From contig JAIEMG010000252.1 of assembly GCA_019752375.1 (NCBI GenBank), forward strand, positions 1 to 45,652: 45,652 nt of DNA. The letters are read 5' to 3'. A model generated the notes under the pieces. It was not told the DNA's origin. It did no database searches and saw nothing but the letters and a program-made list of their open reading frames with translations. Position 1 is the first letter of the stretch. The number at the start of each line of letters is the position of its first letter. The position numbers and the translations under genes were made by a program. Shown in pieces: positions 16,801 to 23,838 of this stretch. The stretch is from Gemmataceae bacterium (GTDB lineage Bacteria; Planctomycetota; Planctomycetia; Gemmatales; Gemmataceae).

Positions 16801-19429
16801 GACGTTGGTCAGCGAATCGTTGCACCGGGTCATCGAGCTGGCGGAGGAAGTCCACGGCCTGGCCGGGCAGACACAGTTGCACCTGGTCGAAAAGCGCAAG
16901 CGCGACGCTCGCGTGCTGAACATCTACGAGGGCACCAACGAGATTCAGCGCTTCTTCATCCTCAAGGACGTGGCCGGCGCCGCGGCGGACAAGCGCAAGG
17001 TCCGCAAGGACGAGAAGACGCGCCACACCAGCCGGGAAGCCCTGGACCTGGAAACGCTGCGCGGCGGCGTTCGGCAACGCATCGACGTGGCCGTGGGGCA
17101 GTTTGGCCAGCAGCTCTGGCAGAACCCGAACTTGCAGGCCAATTGCTTCCTGCTCGCGGAAGCGACCGCCTGGCTGAAGGCTGCCGACAGCACCCTGGGC
17201 CGGCTGGCTTGGTTGAACCGGCATGAACTGGCCGCGGGCGAGGAGGACACTCCCGCCGAGGCGATGCGCGGCAGCCACTGGTCGCTCGTTGCCGAGGTCG
17301 GCCATCGGGCGCTGACCCGCTGCTTGAGCGAAGTGCGCGACCGCCTGCGCCGTTTCGATGAAGAGCTCGCTCATCTTCGCCGCGGCTATTATGCGCCGCA
17401 GATTCGCGCCGCCAGCCTGCTTTTCGATCGCGCTACGAAGCCCCAGATGCCTGCGCGGCCAACCAGCGCGATCGCGAAACCGTTGTCGATCCTCGTCGTG
17501 CTGGAGCCGTCGGCGACGACGTTGCCGCACCCATATCTGCAAGACGGCAAGTTGCTCGAACCATACTGGACGCTGACCGATACCGATCGTGCCGCGCTGG
17601 AAACCGCGCTGCGGCTGCGGGACGAGGCCAGTGCGTCGATCGCGATCCAGGCGATTGCTGTCGGACCTCGCGGCGCGGCGACTGTCCTGCGCGAGGCACT
17701 CAACCTGGGCGTCGATCGCGCTCGCTTCGTCGTCTGCGAGGCGGAATCGTTCACTCCGGATAGCGCCGCCGCGGCACTGGCGACGACCCTCAAGCCGGGC
17801 CTGAAGTTCGACCTGATCCTGGGCGGAGCCGGAAGTGTCGCGGGCGAAGAGGGACTGCTGGCCGAGTTGACCGCGGAAGCCCTGGGCGTGCCCCATGCGG
17901 GAAGCGCCATGCACCTGGCGATTCGCTCCGCCGACGGTGCGGCGGAGGTGCTTCTGGTCGGCGCCGACGAACGGCAGCGCTTTCGTTCGCTGCCGCTTGC
18001 CGTCGGCGTGGAAGCAGGCATGCCGTTGCGAGCATTCACGGTTCAGGGTTATCTGACCGCATCGAGCAAGGCGATTGAAATCGAGCGCTGGCCGCGCCGC
18101 GTCGAAGTGAGGCCGGTCACCCTGCTCGAAGGAATGCACGCCGACGGCGCCGCCGAGGTGGTGGTCGGCACGCTCACGCCGATCGATGCAGCCGGCCGAG
18201 TGCTGGACGAACTCGGCCTGCACGTCGGGCCGCAGTCGGCCGTCCAGCCATTCGATGGGACCATCGAGGAGACGGCGTCCCCAACCGCAAGCGACAATGG
18301 CGTGCTGGCAATTCTGGCAGCCGACGCCGAGGGCCGACTGCAGCCTCCCGCAAACAGCACGCTTCGCGCCGCTCGCCTTCTCGGCGACCTCGAGGGCCAG
18401 GAGATGAGCGTCCTGCTGCTCGTCCCGACTGACGAACAAGCACAGCGGGAAGCCGTTGCTCACGTCCGGGCGCTCTGTCGAAACGACGTTGTCCTGCTGC
18501 CGGTGGCCGCCCCCGGCAACTCGGTCGAGGTCCACAGCCGGTTCCTGGCGGAGTGCTGGCCGACCGTGGGAGCGCAGCCGCGCGCGGTGGTTGGCGAACC
18601 CTGGACTGAACTCGCCTTCGCCATGCTGGCCGGGCGATCGACGCCGCCCGACCTGGTGAGCGCTCGCGTTCGTCAATTTGCGTTCGAGGGCGAGCACATC
18701 CTTCTGGAATCGGCCCGCGCGCGAGGCAAGCTGATCGCTCGACAGGTGATGCCCGGAGACGGCGACGGCACGCGATGGATCGTCGTCGCGGCGGATGCGG
18801 AAGTGCTCGACAACCGCTCGGCCGTCATGGGCCGTCTCAAGCCGTTCACGCGGGAGGTACTGGATGAGGGTAGGGTCCTGCGCTGGAGCGCGCGCGCCGA
18901 CCGCTTCTACACGCGGCAGGACATCCAGCGTCTCTTGAAGGACATCCAGGCCGCTACGGGCCTGGTGCAGTTGACCGATGCGGAGTTCATCATCGACGTG
19001 GGTTTTGGCGTCGGCAACCGCGACGGCTACGAGGCGGTGATCGAGCCGCTGGAAAAGGCATTGAGCGACCTGGGCGTGCGCGGCATGGTCATCGGCGGCT
19101 CGCGCAAGGTGACGGAAGAGCTGCACTTGCTGCCGGCCGATCGGCAAATTGGGCAGTCGGGCGTGAGCGTTGCACCGCGCTTGCTCCTGGCGATCGGCAT
19201 CAGCGGAGCGCCGCAGCACATCAACTACATCGGCGCCCGCAGCGTGATCCTGGCCTTCAATCGCGATCCGGAGGCCCCGATCATGACCCTCAATCGCCGG
19301 CAGCCGCGGCCCCGCGTCTTCCCGGTCGTGGGCGACCTGTTCGACACAGTGCCAGCATTGATCGAAGCATTGAAAAGCCAGCGCGGAGTCGAAGAAGCTC
19401 CGCAACACGCAGGAACCGCACGCTCGTAG
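10817..19429 (+). CDS. ETF-QO / acyl-CoA dehydrogenase (x2) / ETF-beta / ETF-alpha fusion protein
   Basis: One uninterrupted frame of 2,870 codons joins proteins that are normally separate. Residues 1-720 are an ETF:quinone oxidoreductase/FixC-type part. It has the FAD motif VVVVGAGAAGLTAA (GxGxxG at 12-17), a hydrophobic stretch near 549-570, and a 4Fe-4S cluster site at C654, C678, C681 and C684 (CPAHVY; NCIKCETCW) with spacing like true ETF-QO. Residues about 720-880 are a charged, probably helical linker. About 895-1275 resemble an acyl-CoA dehydrogenase whose active-site stretch reads FLGPTNVEIG, so the catalytic Glu is missing. About 1460-2070 are an acyl-CoA dehydrogenase with TEPSAGSD at 1712, KMWITN near 1837 and catalytic E2038 in YEGTNEIQRF. 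ETF-beta begins near 2222; ETF-alpha occupies about 2470-2860 with its FAD site (GGSRKVTEE at 2760, then GQSG and ISGAPQHINYIGA). The ATG at 10817 follows AAGGAG by 9 bases; an upstream GTG at 10757 lies in the repeat. Inference: acyl-CoA electrons pass through the tethered ETF to the quinone reductase on one chain. Confidence 0.92.
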   Translation: MSSSNFDVVVVGAGAAGLTAAIGLARAGFAVAVVEAASFPGAENWSGCVYFCENLVHPDILGPEGVEALAWERRLVERGAFATDGHSLLGMTYRDSGAFRHCYTVLRPIFDHHVAQMAVKLGVALLAETTAESLIREGSKVIGVCTQRGAIYADLVFLAEGDASHLVTREGYERYTDAREAPKFLQGIKQVIELPPGVIEDTFEVGPEEGVAYEMLLRNGSLRGRSVRLNMGGFVYANRQSLSVGLVLPADNLKDHFGGDPNLLMEWFSQLPVLQPWLKHGRKGTFGAKIIRGGGAKDIPRLIDDGLAIGGAASAIGIDFPYPNFTGPATGMGLLLVQAAKKIRAERGAFTQDALRQHYLEPLQKTHYWKDVEFLRRWPAYVKRTQVFFGRNIDLSLGTAYVWSRPGQWFLSKWFNWLRVAWHIAGPTHWNELRSDQRHLVRALQLGEVIGRPGLGRLLLDGAVNALRDLFGSPRPDLPAAGTVQLHYSVDGGAELMGQPPRLFRRWFQRFTPVLASAARRVYINDSEPLAYKMHGAISLMLRQLNMLDLMGAGMLSIAAGVSTAFLLGWDRLRGLFRKRRSDPTALGGYPRYTEAARKATDLTPIVATAAQQWEGRLGQLAYQTVKASHIHVLWPKTLADKNAVVNQGLWHVCPAHVYEARVNPQGQLQVVVNFENCIKCETCWRTSDLVDWARDGQHRFIYPIRTPVVTRLLAAMQTTALSRPTAPQRVDAWETVVRDLEKRLRADRPGNGNVQSAAEVAELQTLLERLRLKLEAFDEALAEEPRTVDRARADYLEMLARYAQQIAVRIAEVLRGSALANHSHPSLQKAHEKLAELAGALVLRAEQRARRTWDQHYAWAAADGRQLRAHHMIGLDRYLRVIGKSLPAHAVAPDPVKVWLQSENDAVTNADVLQRWSAKLDAVFPGGAWRDLERQTPLTKEQDAGLRDLLAQVPALDPNNLAGTLHPPIRKALLAELARRDPSLAYRAACHLWARDLARLSGAAALGKACQRWTRGDEWACFAAADAVQTFGTGWKGEILFVPAARASSLLLLVGDQLAVIRLSPSETRPGLHVDPLLTLGLRGAGMARIRLDNFVLGDERAAVDRDRIRRAWSVLSSADLTSIAFGMADQLCRRTIAHATSRVQFPGLFHDEQSRDTIGKFGAVKKMVAEMGARRLLIETLDHVLSPTDFSSPSVAQAGLIKKVVSEALGTAPGSLSYNAGQVFGGTGYSEDDILSKFYRDASAWRFLGPTNVEIGRRHGDELLRGWRPDGQKLAALRNEAELFDQLAQRKALQAELDEVRVVRSRLRGMVNEWLAAVDVSAGSRATPVTVRGADGRFSLGARALAEVSEGLARQDAHLLASKALLLRLHARLEEGLPSEIETALVRVWLEDASVAMEEFESNLRHHFAQAGAAGEQPVVEPSAGLPTTNYRDFLASPAPYDSGDFLEQPVDLLQPRLVPEMIESDPVLKARDEEFRTLLAGYFGQPRPDGLSYERHIERQHRPDEQDLDFCRRHGFFRMPIPPDLGGEGRQKVDYYLLTTNAQRLADVGISLAIQANTSIGTTPVLLAHDKDLPKAQKDLGPFVGDTSLQSEIRTKLEELVGPLSDADPRRIEQAYRELNKRLEETVFAKPVLRVLAHRFAEAWGQAGRAGKEFDLPTFRQRLAESLNHWKDACGRAEEMHGEMPRRRQACDQFLRWVSSGQISAFALTEPSAGSDTARVATRAVLRSVAVEREANGTLRFVPFGSKEPRILLDAARMEFRKDEGGVYRAYYRSTEGAEPSRIHFDEYDYETDAADCKRYYERGGQRVHFTDIAQVRERGGRSWYDYWELTGAKMWITNGRMCGIMCLYAKTEEGITGFIVDRHAEGLIVGKDEEKLGQCGSPTNELSLQTVRVPRENVIGLEGRGQVNALETLNVGRAGLAMSAMAQMQGLIEQSRSFAQTAYGDVPDWVAWRLQRMEEERFTSEALAFEVIGRFEHPQTKSGRMESAISKTLVSESLHRVIELAEEVHGLAGQTQLHLVEKRKRDARVLNIYEGTNEIQRFFILKDVAGAAADKRKVRKDEKTRHTSREALDLETLRGGVRQRIDVAVGQFGQQLWQNPNLQANCFLLAEATAWLKAADSTLGRLAWLNRHELAAGEEDTPAEAMRGSHWSLVAEVGHRALTRCLSEVRDRLRRFDEELAHLRRGYYAPQIRAASLLFDRATKPQMPARPTSAIAKPLSILVVLEPSATTLPHPYLQDGKLLEPYWTLTDTDRAALETALRLRDEASASIAIQAIAVGPRGAATVLREALNLGVDRARFVVCEAESFTPDSAAAALATTLKPGLKFDLILGGAGSVAGEEGLLAELTAEALGVPHAGSAMHLAIRSADGAAEVLLVGADERQRFRSLPLAVGVEAGMPLRAFTVQGYLTASSKAIEIERWPRRVEVRPVTLLEGMHADGAAEVVVGTLTPIDAAGRVLDELGLHVGPQSAVQPFDGTIEETASPTASDNGVLAILAADAEGRLQPPANSTLRAARLLGDLEGQEMSVLLLVPTDEQAQREAVAHVRALCRNDVVLLPVAAPGNSVEVHSRFLAECWPTVGAQPRAVVGEPWTELAFAMLAGRSTPPDLVSARVRQFAFEGEHILLESARARGKLIARQVMPGDGDGTRWIVVAADAEVLDNRSAVMGRLKPFTREVLDEGRVLRWSARADRFYTRQDIQRLLKDIQAATGLVQLTDAEFIIDVGFGVGNRDGYEAVIEPLEKALSDLGVRGMVIGGSRKVTEELHLLPADRQIGQSGVSVAPRLLLAIGISGAPQHINYIGARSVILAFNRDPEAPIMTLNRRQPRPRVFPVVGDLFDTVPALIEALKSQRGVEEAPQHAGTARS

Positions 19430-19453
19430 CGACCTCGGAAGCCGCTGCGAGCG
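19421..19453 (+). terminator. Hairpin overlapping the fusion gene stop
   Basis: CGCTCGTAGCG (19421-19431, containing the TAG stop) can pair with CGCTGCGAGCG (19443-19453) with one G-T wobble and an 11-base loop. No T-run follows, and the lipase gene starts 32 bp later. It could lower, rather than end, transcription into the lipase gene. Confidence 0.45.
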
Positions 19454-19485
19454 TAGAATAGAACAGAGAGAAGAGGAGCGAGACC

Positions 19486-21168
19486 ATGAACACACTGGGT
19501 CTCGTCAGCACCCAGGGTCTGTCGACCGCGGCAATCGGCGCCGTTCCGGCGACCGGTCTGCAATTGCGCATCCACGACACCATCGGTTCCGCCCATCGCC
19601 TGTGGGTGCGCGGCCGATTGCTGGATCTGCCCATCGATGCGCCGCCGCAGTCGTCGCGCTGGTGGAAACCGTGGCGCGGCAACAACCAGCTGCCGGCTGC
19701 CATTCCGCTCGTTCACATTCAGACCCAGGTCGCGGGTAAATCTCTGGAAGCCAACGTGCCGCTGGGCCCGCACGGCGAGTTCGAAGCGACGTTTGACATC
19801 GACCTTCCTCCGACCCGCCGCGGCTGGCGGGTCGCGCGTAATCAGGTCACGCATCTGGGTACAAAGCGGGAAGCGTGCGGTCTGGTGCTCACGCCCCCGG
19901 CAGACGCCGCCGGAGTCGCAGTCGTGATCCTGCCGCGCTCCGAAACGATGGGAGCAGATGGTCTGCAACGTCTGGCACAATCGCCGGTGGCGGCCCTGCT
20001 CGCCGAGCGGATCCAGGGCCTTCAGCGCGGTCCGGGCGGGCGCCAGCCGATCTTCTACGTCGCTTGCGTCCCTCCGGCCAGCGATGGCATTCAAGCCGAG
20101 CTGGCACTTGCCCTGACCGCGCTTGGCTGGCCGCACGGGCGAATCATCTTGTTACCGACCGTTCCGGGCCAGGCGAACGGCGAGATCGCCGCAGTGATCG
20201 ATCGCCTTCGCTGGCTGTTTGCCGGCGAACTCGAGCTATCCCTTCTGAATGTCGATCCGGCGGCCCAGGATGTGGTGGACAACCTGACTGCCGCCGCTGA
20301 TCGGACCGCGGTCCGCACCGTGGCAGCCCCCGCGAGCGAGCTTGGCCGACCTGCCTTCCTGCCGGTGATCGCACGCGCTCGCGGACCGGCGTCTCGTCCC
20401 ATCCGGGCGGGACACGTCACGCGCCATCCGCTGGTGTTCTGCCACGGCATGCTCGCGTGCAGCATGTTGCGCATGCAGCTGTCGCGCGACTTCAACTATT
20501 TTTCGGGGATGGGCCGCCTGCTGGAAGAGCGCGGCTTCCGCGTCTTGTTTCCGCGGGTGACGCCCACCGGCGGAGTCGTCGAACGCGCTCGGCAGCTTCG
20601 GGATCAGATTCGGTCGTGGACCGATGAACCGGTCAACATCGTCGCACACAGCATGGGCGGCCTGGATGCTCGTTACCTGATCTCCCGGCTGGACATGGCG
20701 GACCGCGTCCGCAGCCTGACGACCGTGGCAACGCCGCACCTCGGCAGCTACATGGCCGACTGGTTCCTGGCGAATTTTCGGCAGCGCGTGCCGCTATTGC
20801 TCGCCCTGGAAGCGGTGGGCGTCTCCGTGGACGGCTTTGGCGATTGCCGTCCCGCCATTTGCCGGGCGTTCAATAGCACCACGCCCGACATGCCGCAGGT
20901 GCGTTACTTCTCGTATGGCGGCGATGTGCCGCTGGCCCGCGTGACGCCGATGCTGCGCCGCGCCTGGGACCTGCTCACGCCCCTTGAAGGGCCCAACGAT
21001 GGTCTGGTGTCGGTGAAATCCGCCCGCTGGGGCGAACACCTCGGCAACGTCTGCGCCGATCACTTCGCCCAGACTCCCGATGGGCTGTTCATCCATCCCG
21101 AAGAAGACTTCGACGCGCTGGGCTTCTTTCTGAGCGTGGTCGACGACCTGGCGCGGCGGGGCTTCTGA
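19486..21168 (+). CDS. Lipase/esterase-like alpha/beta hydrolase with an extra N-terminal region
   Basis: A 560-residue protein. From about residue 305 it is a bacterial lipase-like alpha/beta hydrolase: HPLVFCHGMLACSM (oxyanion region), the nucleophile elbow VAHSMGGLDARYL with Ser389, TTVATPHLGSYMADWF, then NDGLVSVKSARWG and NVCADHFAQ as probable Asp and His regions. The first 300 residues are unusual. They begin with a beta-rich stretch (RLWVRGRLLDLP, LGPHGEFEATFDIDLPP) that recalls the start of App1-type phosphatidate phosphatases, and then an unassigned region. No signal peptide is evident. The ATG at 19486 follows AGAGGAG by 7 bases. Its place right after the fusion gene suggests it releases fatty acids for the pathway (inference). 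Confidence 0.78.
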   Translation: MNTLGLVSTQGLSTAAIGAVPATGLQLRIHDTIGSAHRLWVRGRLLDLPIDAPPQSSRWWKPWRGNNQLPAAIPLVHIQTQVAGKSLEANVPLGPHGEFEATFDIDLPPTRRGWRVARNQVTHLGTKREACGLVLTPPADAAGVAVVILPRSETMGADGLQRLAQSPVAALLAERIQGLQRGPGGRQPIFYVACVPPASDGIQAELALALTALGWPHGRIILLPTVPGQANGEIAAVIDRLRWLFAGELELSLLNVDPAAQDVVDNLTAAADRTAVRTVAAPASELGRPAFLPVIARARGPASRPIRAGHVTRHPLVFCHGMLACSMLRMQLSRDFNYFSGMGRLLEERGFRVLFPRVTPTGGVVERARQLRDQIRSWTDEPVNIVAHSMGGLDARYLISRLDMADRVRSLTTVATPHLGSYMADWFLANFRQRVPLLLALEAVGVSVDGFGDCRPAICRAFNSTTPDMPQVRYFSYGGDVPLARVTPMLRRAWDLLTPLEGPNDGLVSVKSARWGEHLGNVCADHFAQTPDGLFIHPEEDFDALGFFLSVVDDLARRGF

Positions 21169-21295
21169 CAACCTCTGCCGCCCGGTGGTTTCGCTTTTTT
21201 GGCGAGTCGCTTCTTGACCATCGGTGCTTCAGCGGGGTAACAATGGGGCCTGGTTCCCGGTCGTTCCGCACTGTTTTTCGCAAAGGAAGTTGCCA

Positions 21296-21769
21296 ATGGC
21301 GTCGAAACCCGAAGTCCGCATCCAGGAATTGCACCTGACGCTGCCCAACCCGCCCAAGCCGATTGCCAAGTACAAGCCGGCGGTGCTGCTCGGCAACGTC
21401 CTATACGTCTCGGGCCACGGTCCGCTGAAGCCCGATGGCAAGCAGATCCTTGGCCGACTCGGGCAGGATATGAACGTCGATCAGGGCAAGGAAGCGGCAC
21501 GCGCCGTGGGCCTGGCGATCCTGGCCACGGTGCGCAACACGCTTGGTTCGCTGGACAAAATCAAGCGGCTGGTGAAGACGCTCGGCATGGTCAACAGCAC
21601 CGCGGACTTCAAGGACCATCCGCAAGTCATCAACGGCTTTTCCGAACTGATGGCGGACGTGTTTGGAGAGGACGCGGGCGTTGGCGCGCGCAGCGCGGTC
21701 GGCATGGGCTCGTTGCCCGGCAACATCGCGGTGGAGGTGGAGTGCATTTTCGAAGTGGAAGCGAAGTGA
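21296..21769 (+). CDS. RidA-family protein (YjgF/YER057c/UK114)
   Basis: A 157-residue member of the RidA superfamily, whose best-known members hydrolyse reactive enamine/imine intermediates made by PLP enzymes. It shows the family layout of a small chorismate-mutase-like fold: AVLLGNVLYVSGHGPLKPDG, then LGSLDKIKRLVKTLGMVNST, and the C-terminal GARSAVGMGSLPGNIAVEVECIFEVE. The usual Arg in the active-site stretch (ARSAVG) is present. It is longer than canonical RidA (about 130 residues) because of an N-terminal extension, as in the YjgF-like subgroup. The ATG at 21296 follows AAGGAA with normal spacing. It lies 127 bp after the lipase gene on the same strand and may be the last gene of that unit. 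Confidence 0.88.
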   Translation: MASKPEVRIQELHLTLPNPPKPIAKYKPAVLLGNVLYVSGHGPLKPDGKQILGRLGQDMNVDQGKEAARAVGLAILATVRNTLGSLDKIKRLVKTLGMVNSTADFKDHPQVINGFSELMADVFGEDAGVGARSAVGMGSLPGNIAVEVECIFEVEAK

Positions 21770-21777
21770 ACGGCTTT

Positions 21778-21849
21778 GGCGAGCGTCGTGGCGTCAACCC
21801 GACGTGGACTGCGTCTAAGACACGTCGGGCTGACGCCACGACGCTCGCC
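21778..21849. repeat. Long inverted repeat, GGCGAGCGTCG family, copy 1
   Basis: The arms 21778-21806 (starts GGCGAGCGTCGTGGCGTCAA) and 21821-21849 match at 28 of 29 positions around a 14-base loop. The element begins 8 bp after the RidA stop and lies between two convergent genes, so it could serve as a bidirectional terminator. It belongs to the same family as the element at 23839-23975. Confidence 0.88.
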
Positions 21850-21866
21850 AGACGTTTTCCTCGCAA

Positions 21867-22280
21867 TCAGACTTGCGCCATCTCAGGCGTGTCGCAAACC
21901 GCGTCGATCATCGCCAGCACCTCTTCGCTCTGCGACACGAGACCGTCTCCACCCACGAAGCTCGCCAGTCGGCGCCGTTCGGCCGTCGGGTCCACTGACA
22001 CAAGGATCACCCGTTGCCGCGGTCGTTCGCGACGGAGCTTGGCACACGTGAGCCAACCACTCTCGTCTGCCAAGTCTGCATCGAGCACCACGATCGATGG
22101 CGCGAATCGATGCGCCAGCTGACGCAGGTGAGTGCCCGAATCGGCGACATGGACCTGCCAGCCCATGGATGCCAGACGCCGGCAGAGCTGGGCCAGGAAC
22201 GGCCGACTGGGATGCGCGACAACCAGTCGCGGTGATGGAATGGGCGATTCCATCAACGCTGCTTCGGCTTGTGGTTCCAT
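21867..22280 (-). CDS. Degenerate response-regulator receiver protein
   Basis: A single receiver-like domain of 137 residues with no output domain. The phosphoacceptor region IVVLDADLADESGW and the switch Ser in VILVSVDP are recognisable. The paired acidic residues expected near the N-terminus are replaced (RLVVAHPSRPF), and the usual KP motif reads GLVSQSE, so the conserved Lys is missing. It may therefore not be phosphorylated normally. I prefer the ATG at 22280, with an AAAGGA site about 10 bases upstream; a longer frame starts at 22361 without such a site. No histidine kinase is nearby. It converges with ridA and diverges from the cupin gene. Confidence 0.72.
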   Translation of the reverse strand: MEPQAEAALMESPIPSPRLVVAHPSRPFLAQLCRRLASMGWQVHVADSGTHLRQLAHRFAPSIVVLDADLADESGWLTCAKLRRERPRQRVILVSVDPTAERRRLASFVGGDGLVSQSEEVLAMIDAVCDTPEMAQV

Positions 22281-22392
22281 GCCTCTTCCGTCCTTTCGTT
22301 CCGATTGCAAGCGAAGACGGTCCTCTCCCGTTACTTCGTGATTCCTGGTTGCCAATTTCATGCCCGAAAACGTGGTGCGGGCAACTTTGTCC

Positions 22393-22421
22393 TTGCTTGA
22401 CCTTTAAGACGGGCCTATAAC
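22393..22421 (+). promoter_or_regulatory. Candidate sigma70-type promoter for the cupin gene
   Basis: TTGCTT (22393-22398) and TATAAC (22416-22421) are 17 bp apart in the 251-bp divergent region, 110 bp before the cupin start. The -10 matches 5 of 6 consensus bases. Confidence 0.42.
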
Positions 22422-22531
22422 CACGCCACAGAAGCCGAATGGTACAGGGAGAGGTCTGACCAGTGGCGGCTTCGATCGTCGGTCCAGGCTCTCAAGTTCA
22501 ACGTGGCACGCAACTTCGGAGATCGAGTTCA

Positions 22532-23833
22532 ATGGCGAAAAAGGCAGCCGTCGCTTCCAAACCCAAGAGCCCCGCACCCAAGGCCAAACCGGCGCCGCCA
22601 CCGCCGGCCCCGAAGACCGATACGCATCGCATTCGCGAAGCCCTGGAAGCAGGTGCCGGCATCCTGCGCCTGGCCCCGACGTGGGTGCCGCGTTCGTTCC
22701 TGATGCCCGGCCGCCGTATCAAGCTGGCGCCGCAGGACTTGTACGCACTGGGCGCGCACCGCGGCGGCATTGACGAACGCTGGTTCTCGTCCACCACCGC
22801 AGCCGCCAACGAGGGAGCCCCGCCCGACGAAGGACTGAGTTATGTCGTCCACCAGGGGAAGCGGATGTTTACCCTGCGCGACGCGGTGGCAACGGAAGGC
22901 GCGAAGCTGATTGGCGGCCCCATCTGGGAACGCTATCAGCGCTGGCCGGTCTACAGCAAGTTCTTCGACAACATGGGGCCAATCCCCCACCACATGCACC
23001 AGAGCAACAAGCAGGCCGCGTTGGTTGGACAGCAGGGTAAACCGGAGTCGTATTATTTTCCACCTCAGCTGAATGCGACCGGCAACAACTTCCCGTACAC
23101 GTTCTTCGGCCTGGAACCGGGCACGACCAAGGCCGACATCCGCCGCTGCCTGGAACGCTGGAACGTCGGCGACAACGGCATCCTCGACTACAGCAAGGCC
23201 TATCGCCTGACGCCCGGAACCGGCTGGCTGGTGCCGCCGTGCGTCCTGCACGCACCGGGCTCCCTGGTCACTTACGAGCCGCAATGGGGCTCCGACGTGT
23301 TCGCCATGTACCAGTCGCTCGTCGAAGGCCGTCCGGTGCCGCGCGGCCTGCTGACCAAGGACTTCCCGCGCGACAAGCACAACGACGTCGATTACCTCGT
23401 CGAAGCGCTCGACTGGAATTCAAACGTCGATCCCAGCTTCAAGGACAACCACTACCTGGAGCCGATCATCGCGGAGCAAGGCGACGGCTGGGTGGACCGC
23501 TGGATCGTCTACGGCAAGGTCGACGGCGAGGAGTTGTTCACCGCCAAGGAACTGACGGTCGATCCCGGCGTGCGAGCCAAGGTGCGCGACAACGGCGCCT
23601 ACGGCCTGATCACCGTGCAGGGGAGCGGCCACATCGGCAAGCTGCGCTTGCAGACGCCGGCGATGATCCGCTTCGGCGAGCTGACCGAGGACGAGGTGTT
23701 CGTCACGCACGAAGCCGCTCGTCAGGGCGTGCTGTTCGACAACACTGGCAGCGAGCCGCTGGTGACGCTGCGCTACTTCGGGCCGCTGACGAACCCCACG
23801 GCGCCGCACGTGGGTGATCACAAGAAACGCTGA
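22532..23833 (+). CDS. Cupin-superfamily protein, phosphomannose-isomerase-like
   Basis: A 433-residue protein. The N-terminus is a Lys/Pro/Ala-rich tail of about 28 residues (PKAKPAPPPPAPK). The first cupin carries probable metal ligands in GPIPHHMHQSNKQA and GKPESYYF, an arrangement that recalls the His and K-x-E ligands of type I phosphomannose isomerases, with LTPGTGWLVPPCVLHAPG corresponding to the lid/His region. A second cupin-like fold lies at the C-terminus (GAYGLITVQGSGHIGKLRL, VTHEAARQGVLFDNTGS). The ATG at 22532 follows GGAG by 10 bases; a longer frame to 22463 has no support. It precedes a TIM-barrel isomerase and a Gfo/Idh/MocA gene on the same strand, so a role in sugar isomerisation is likely but the substrate is unknown. 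Confidence 0.7.
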   Translation: MAKKAAVASKPKSPAPKAKPAPPPPAPKTDTHRIREALEAGAGILRLAPTWVPRSFLMPGRRIKLAPQDLYALGAHRGGIDERWFSSTTAAANEGAPPDEGLSYVVHQGKRMFTLRDAVATEGAKLIGGPIWERYQRWPVYSKFFDNMGPIPHHMHQSNKQAALVGQQGKPESYYFPPQLNATGNNFPYTFFGLEPGTTKADIRRCLERWNVGDNGILDYSKAYRLTPGTGWLVPPCVLHAPGSLVTYEPQWGSDVFAMYQSLVEGRPVPRGLLTKDFPRDKHNDVDYLVEALDWNSNVDPSFKDNHYLEPIIAEQGDGWVDRWIVYGKVDGEELFTAKELTVDPGVRAKVRDNGAYGLITVQGSGHIGKLRLQTPAMIRFGELTEDEVFVTHEAARQGVLFDNTGSEPLVTLRYFGPLTNPTAPHVGDHKKR

Positions 23834-23838
23834 TACTT

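Noticed and set aside
16637..19495. 952-codon open frame on the minus strand opposite the fusion gene
   Set aside because: It is antisense to ETF and dehydrogenase motifs that are clearly coding on the plus strand. Its translation is Arg/Gln/His-rich without family signatures; long antisense frames are expected in high-GC genes.
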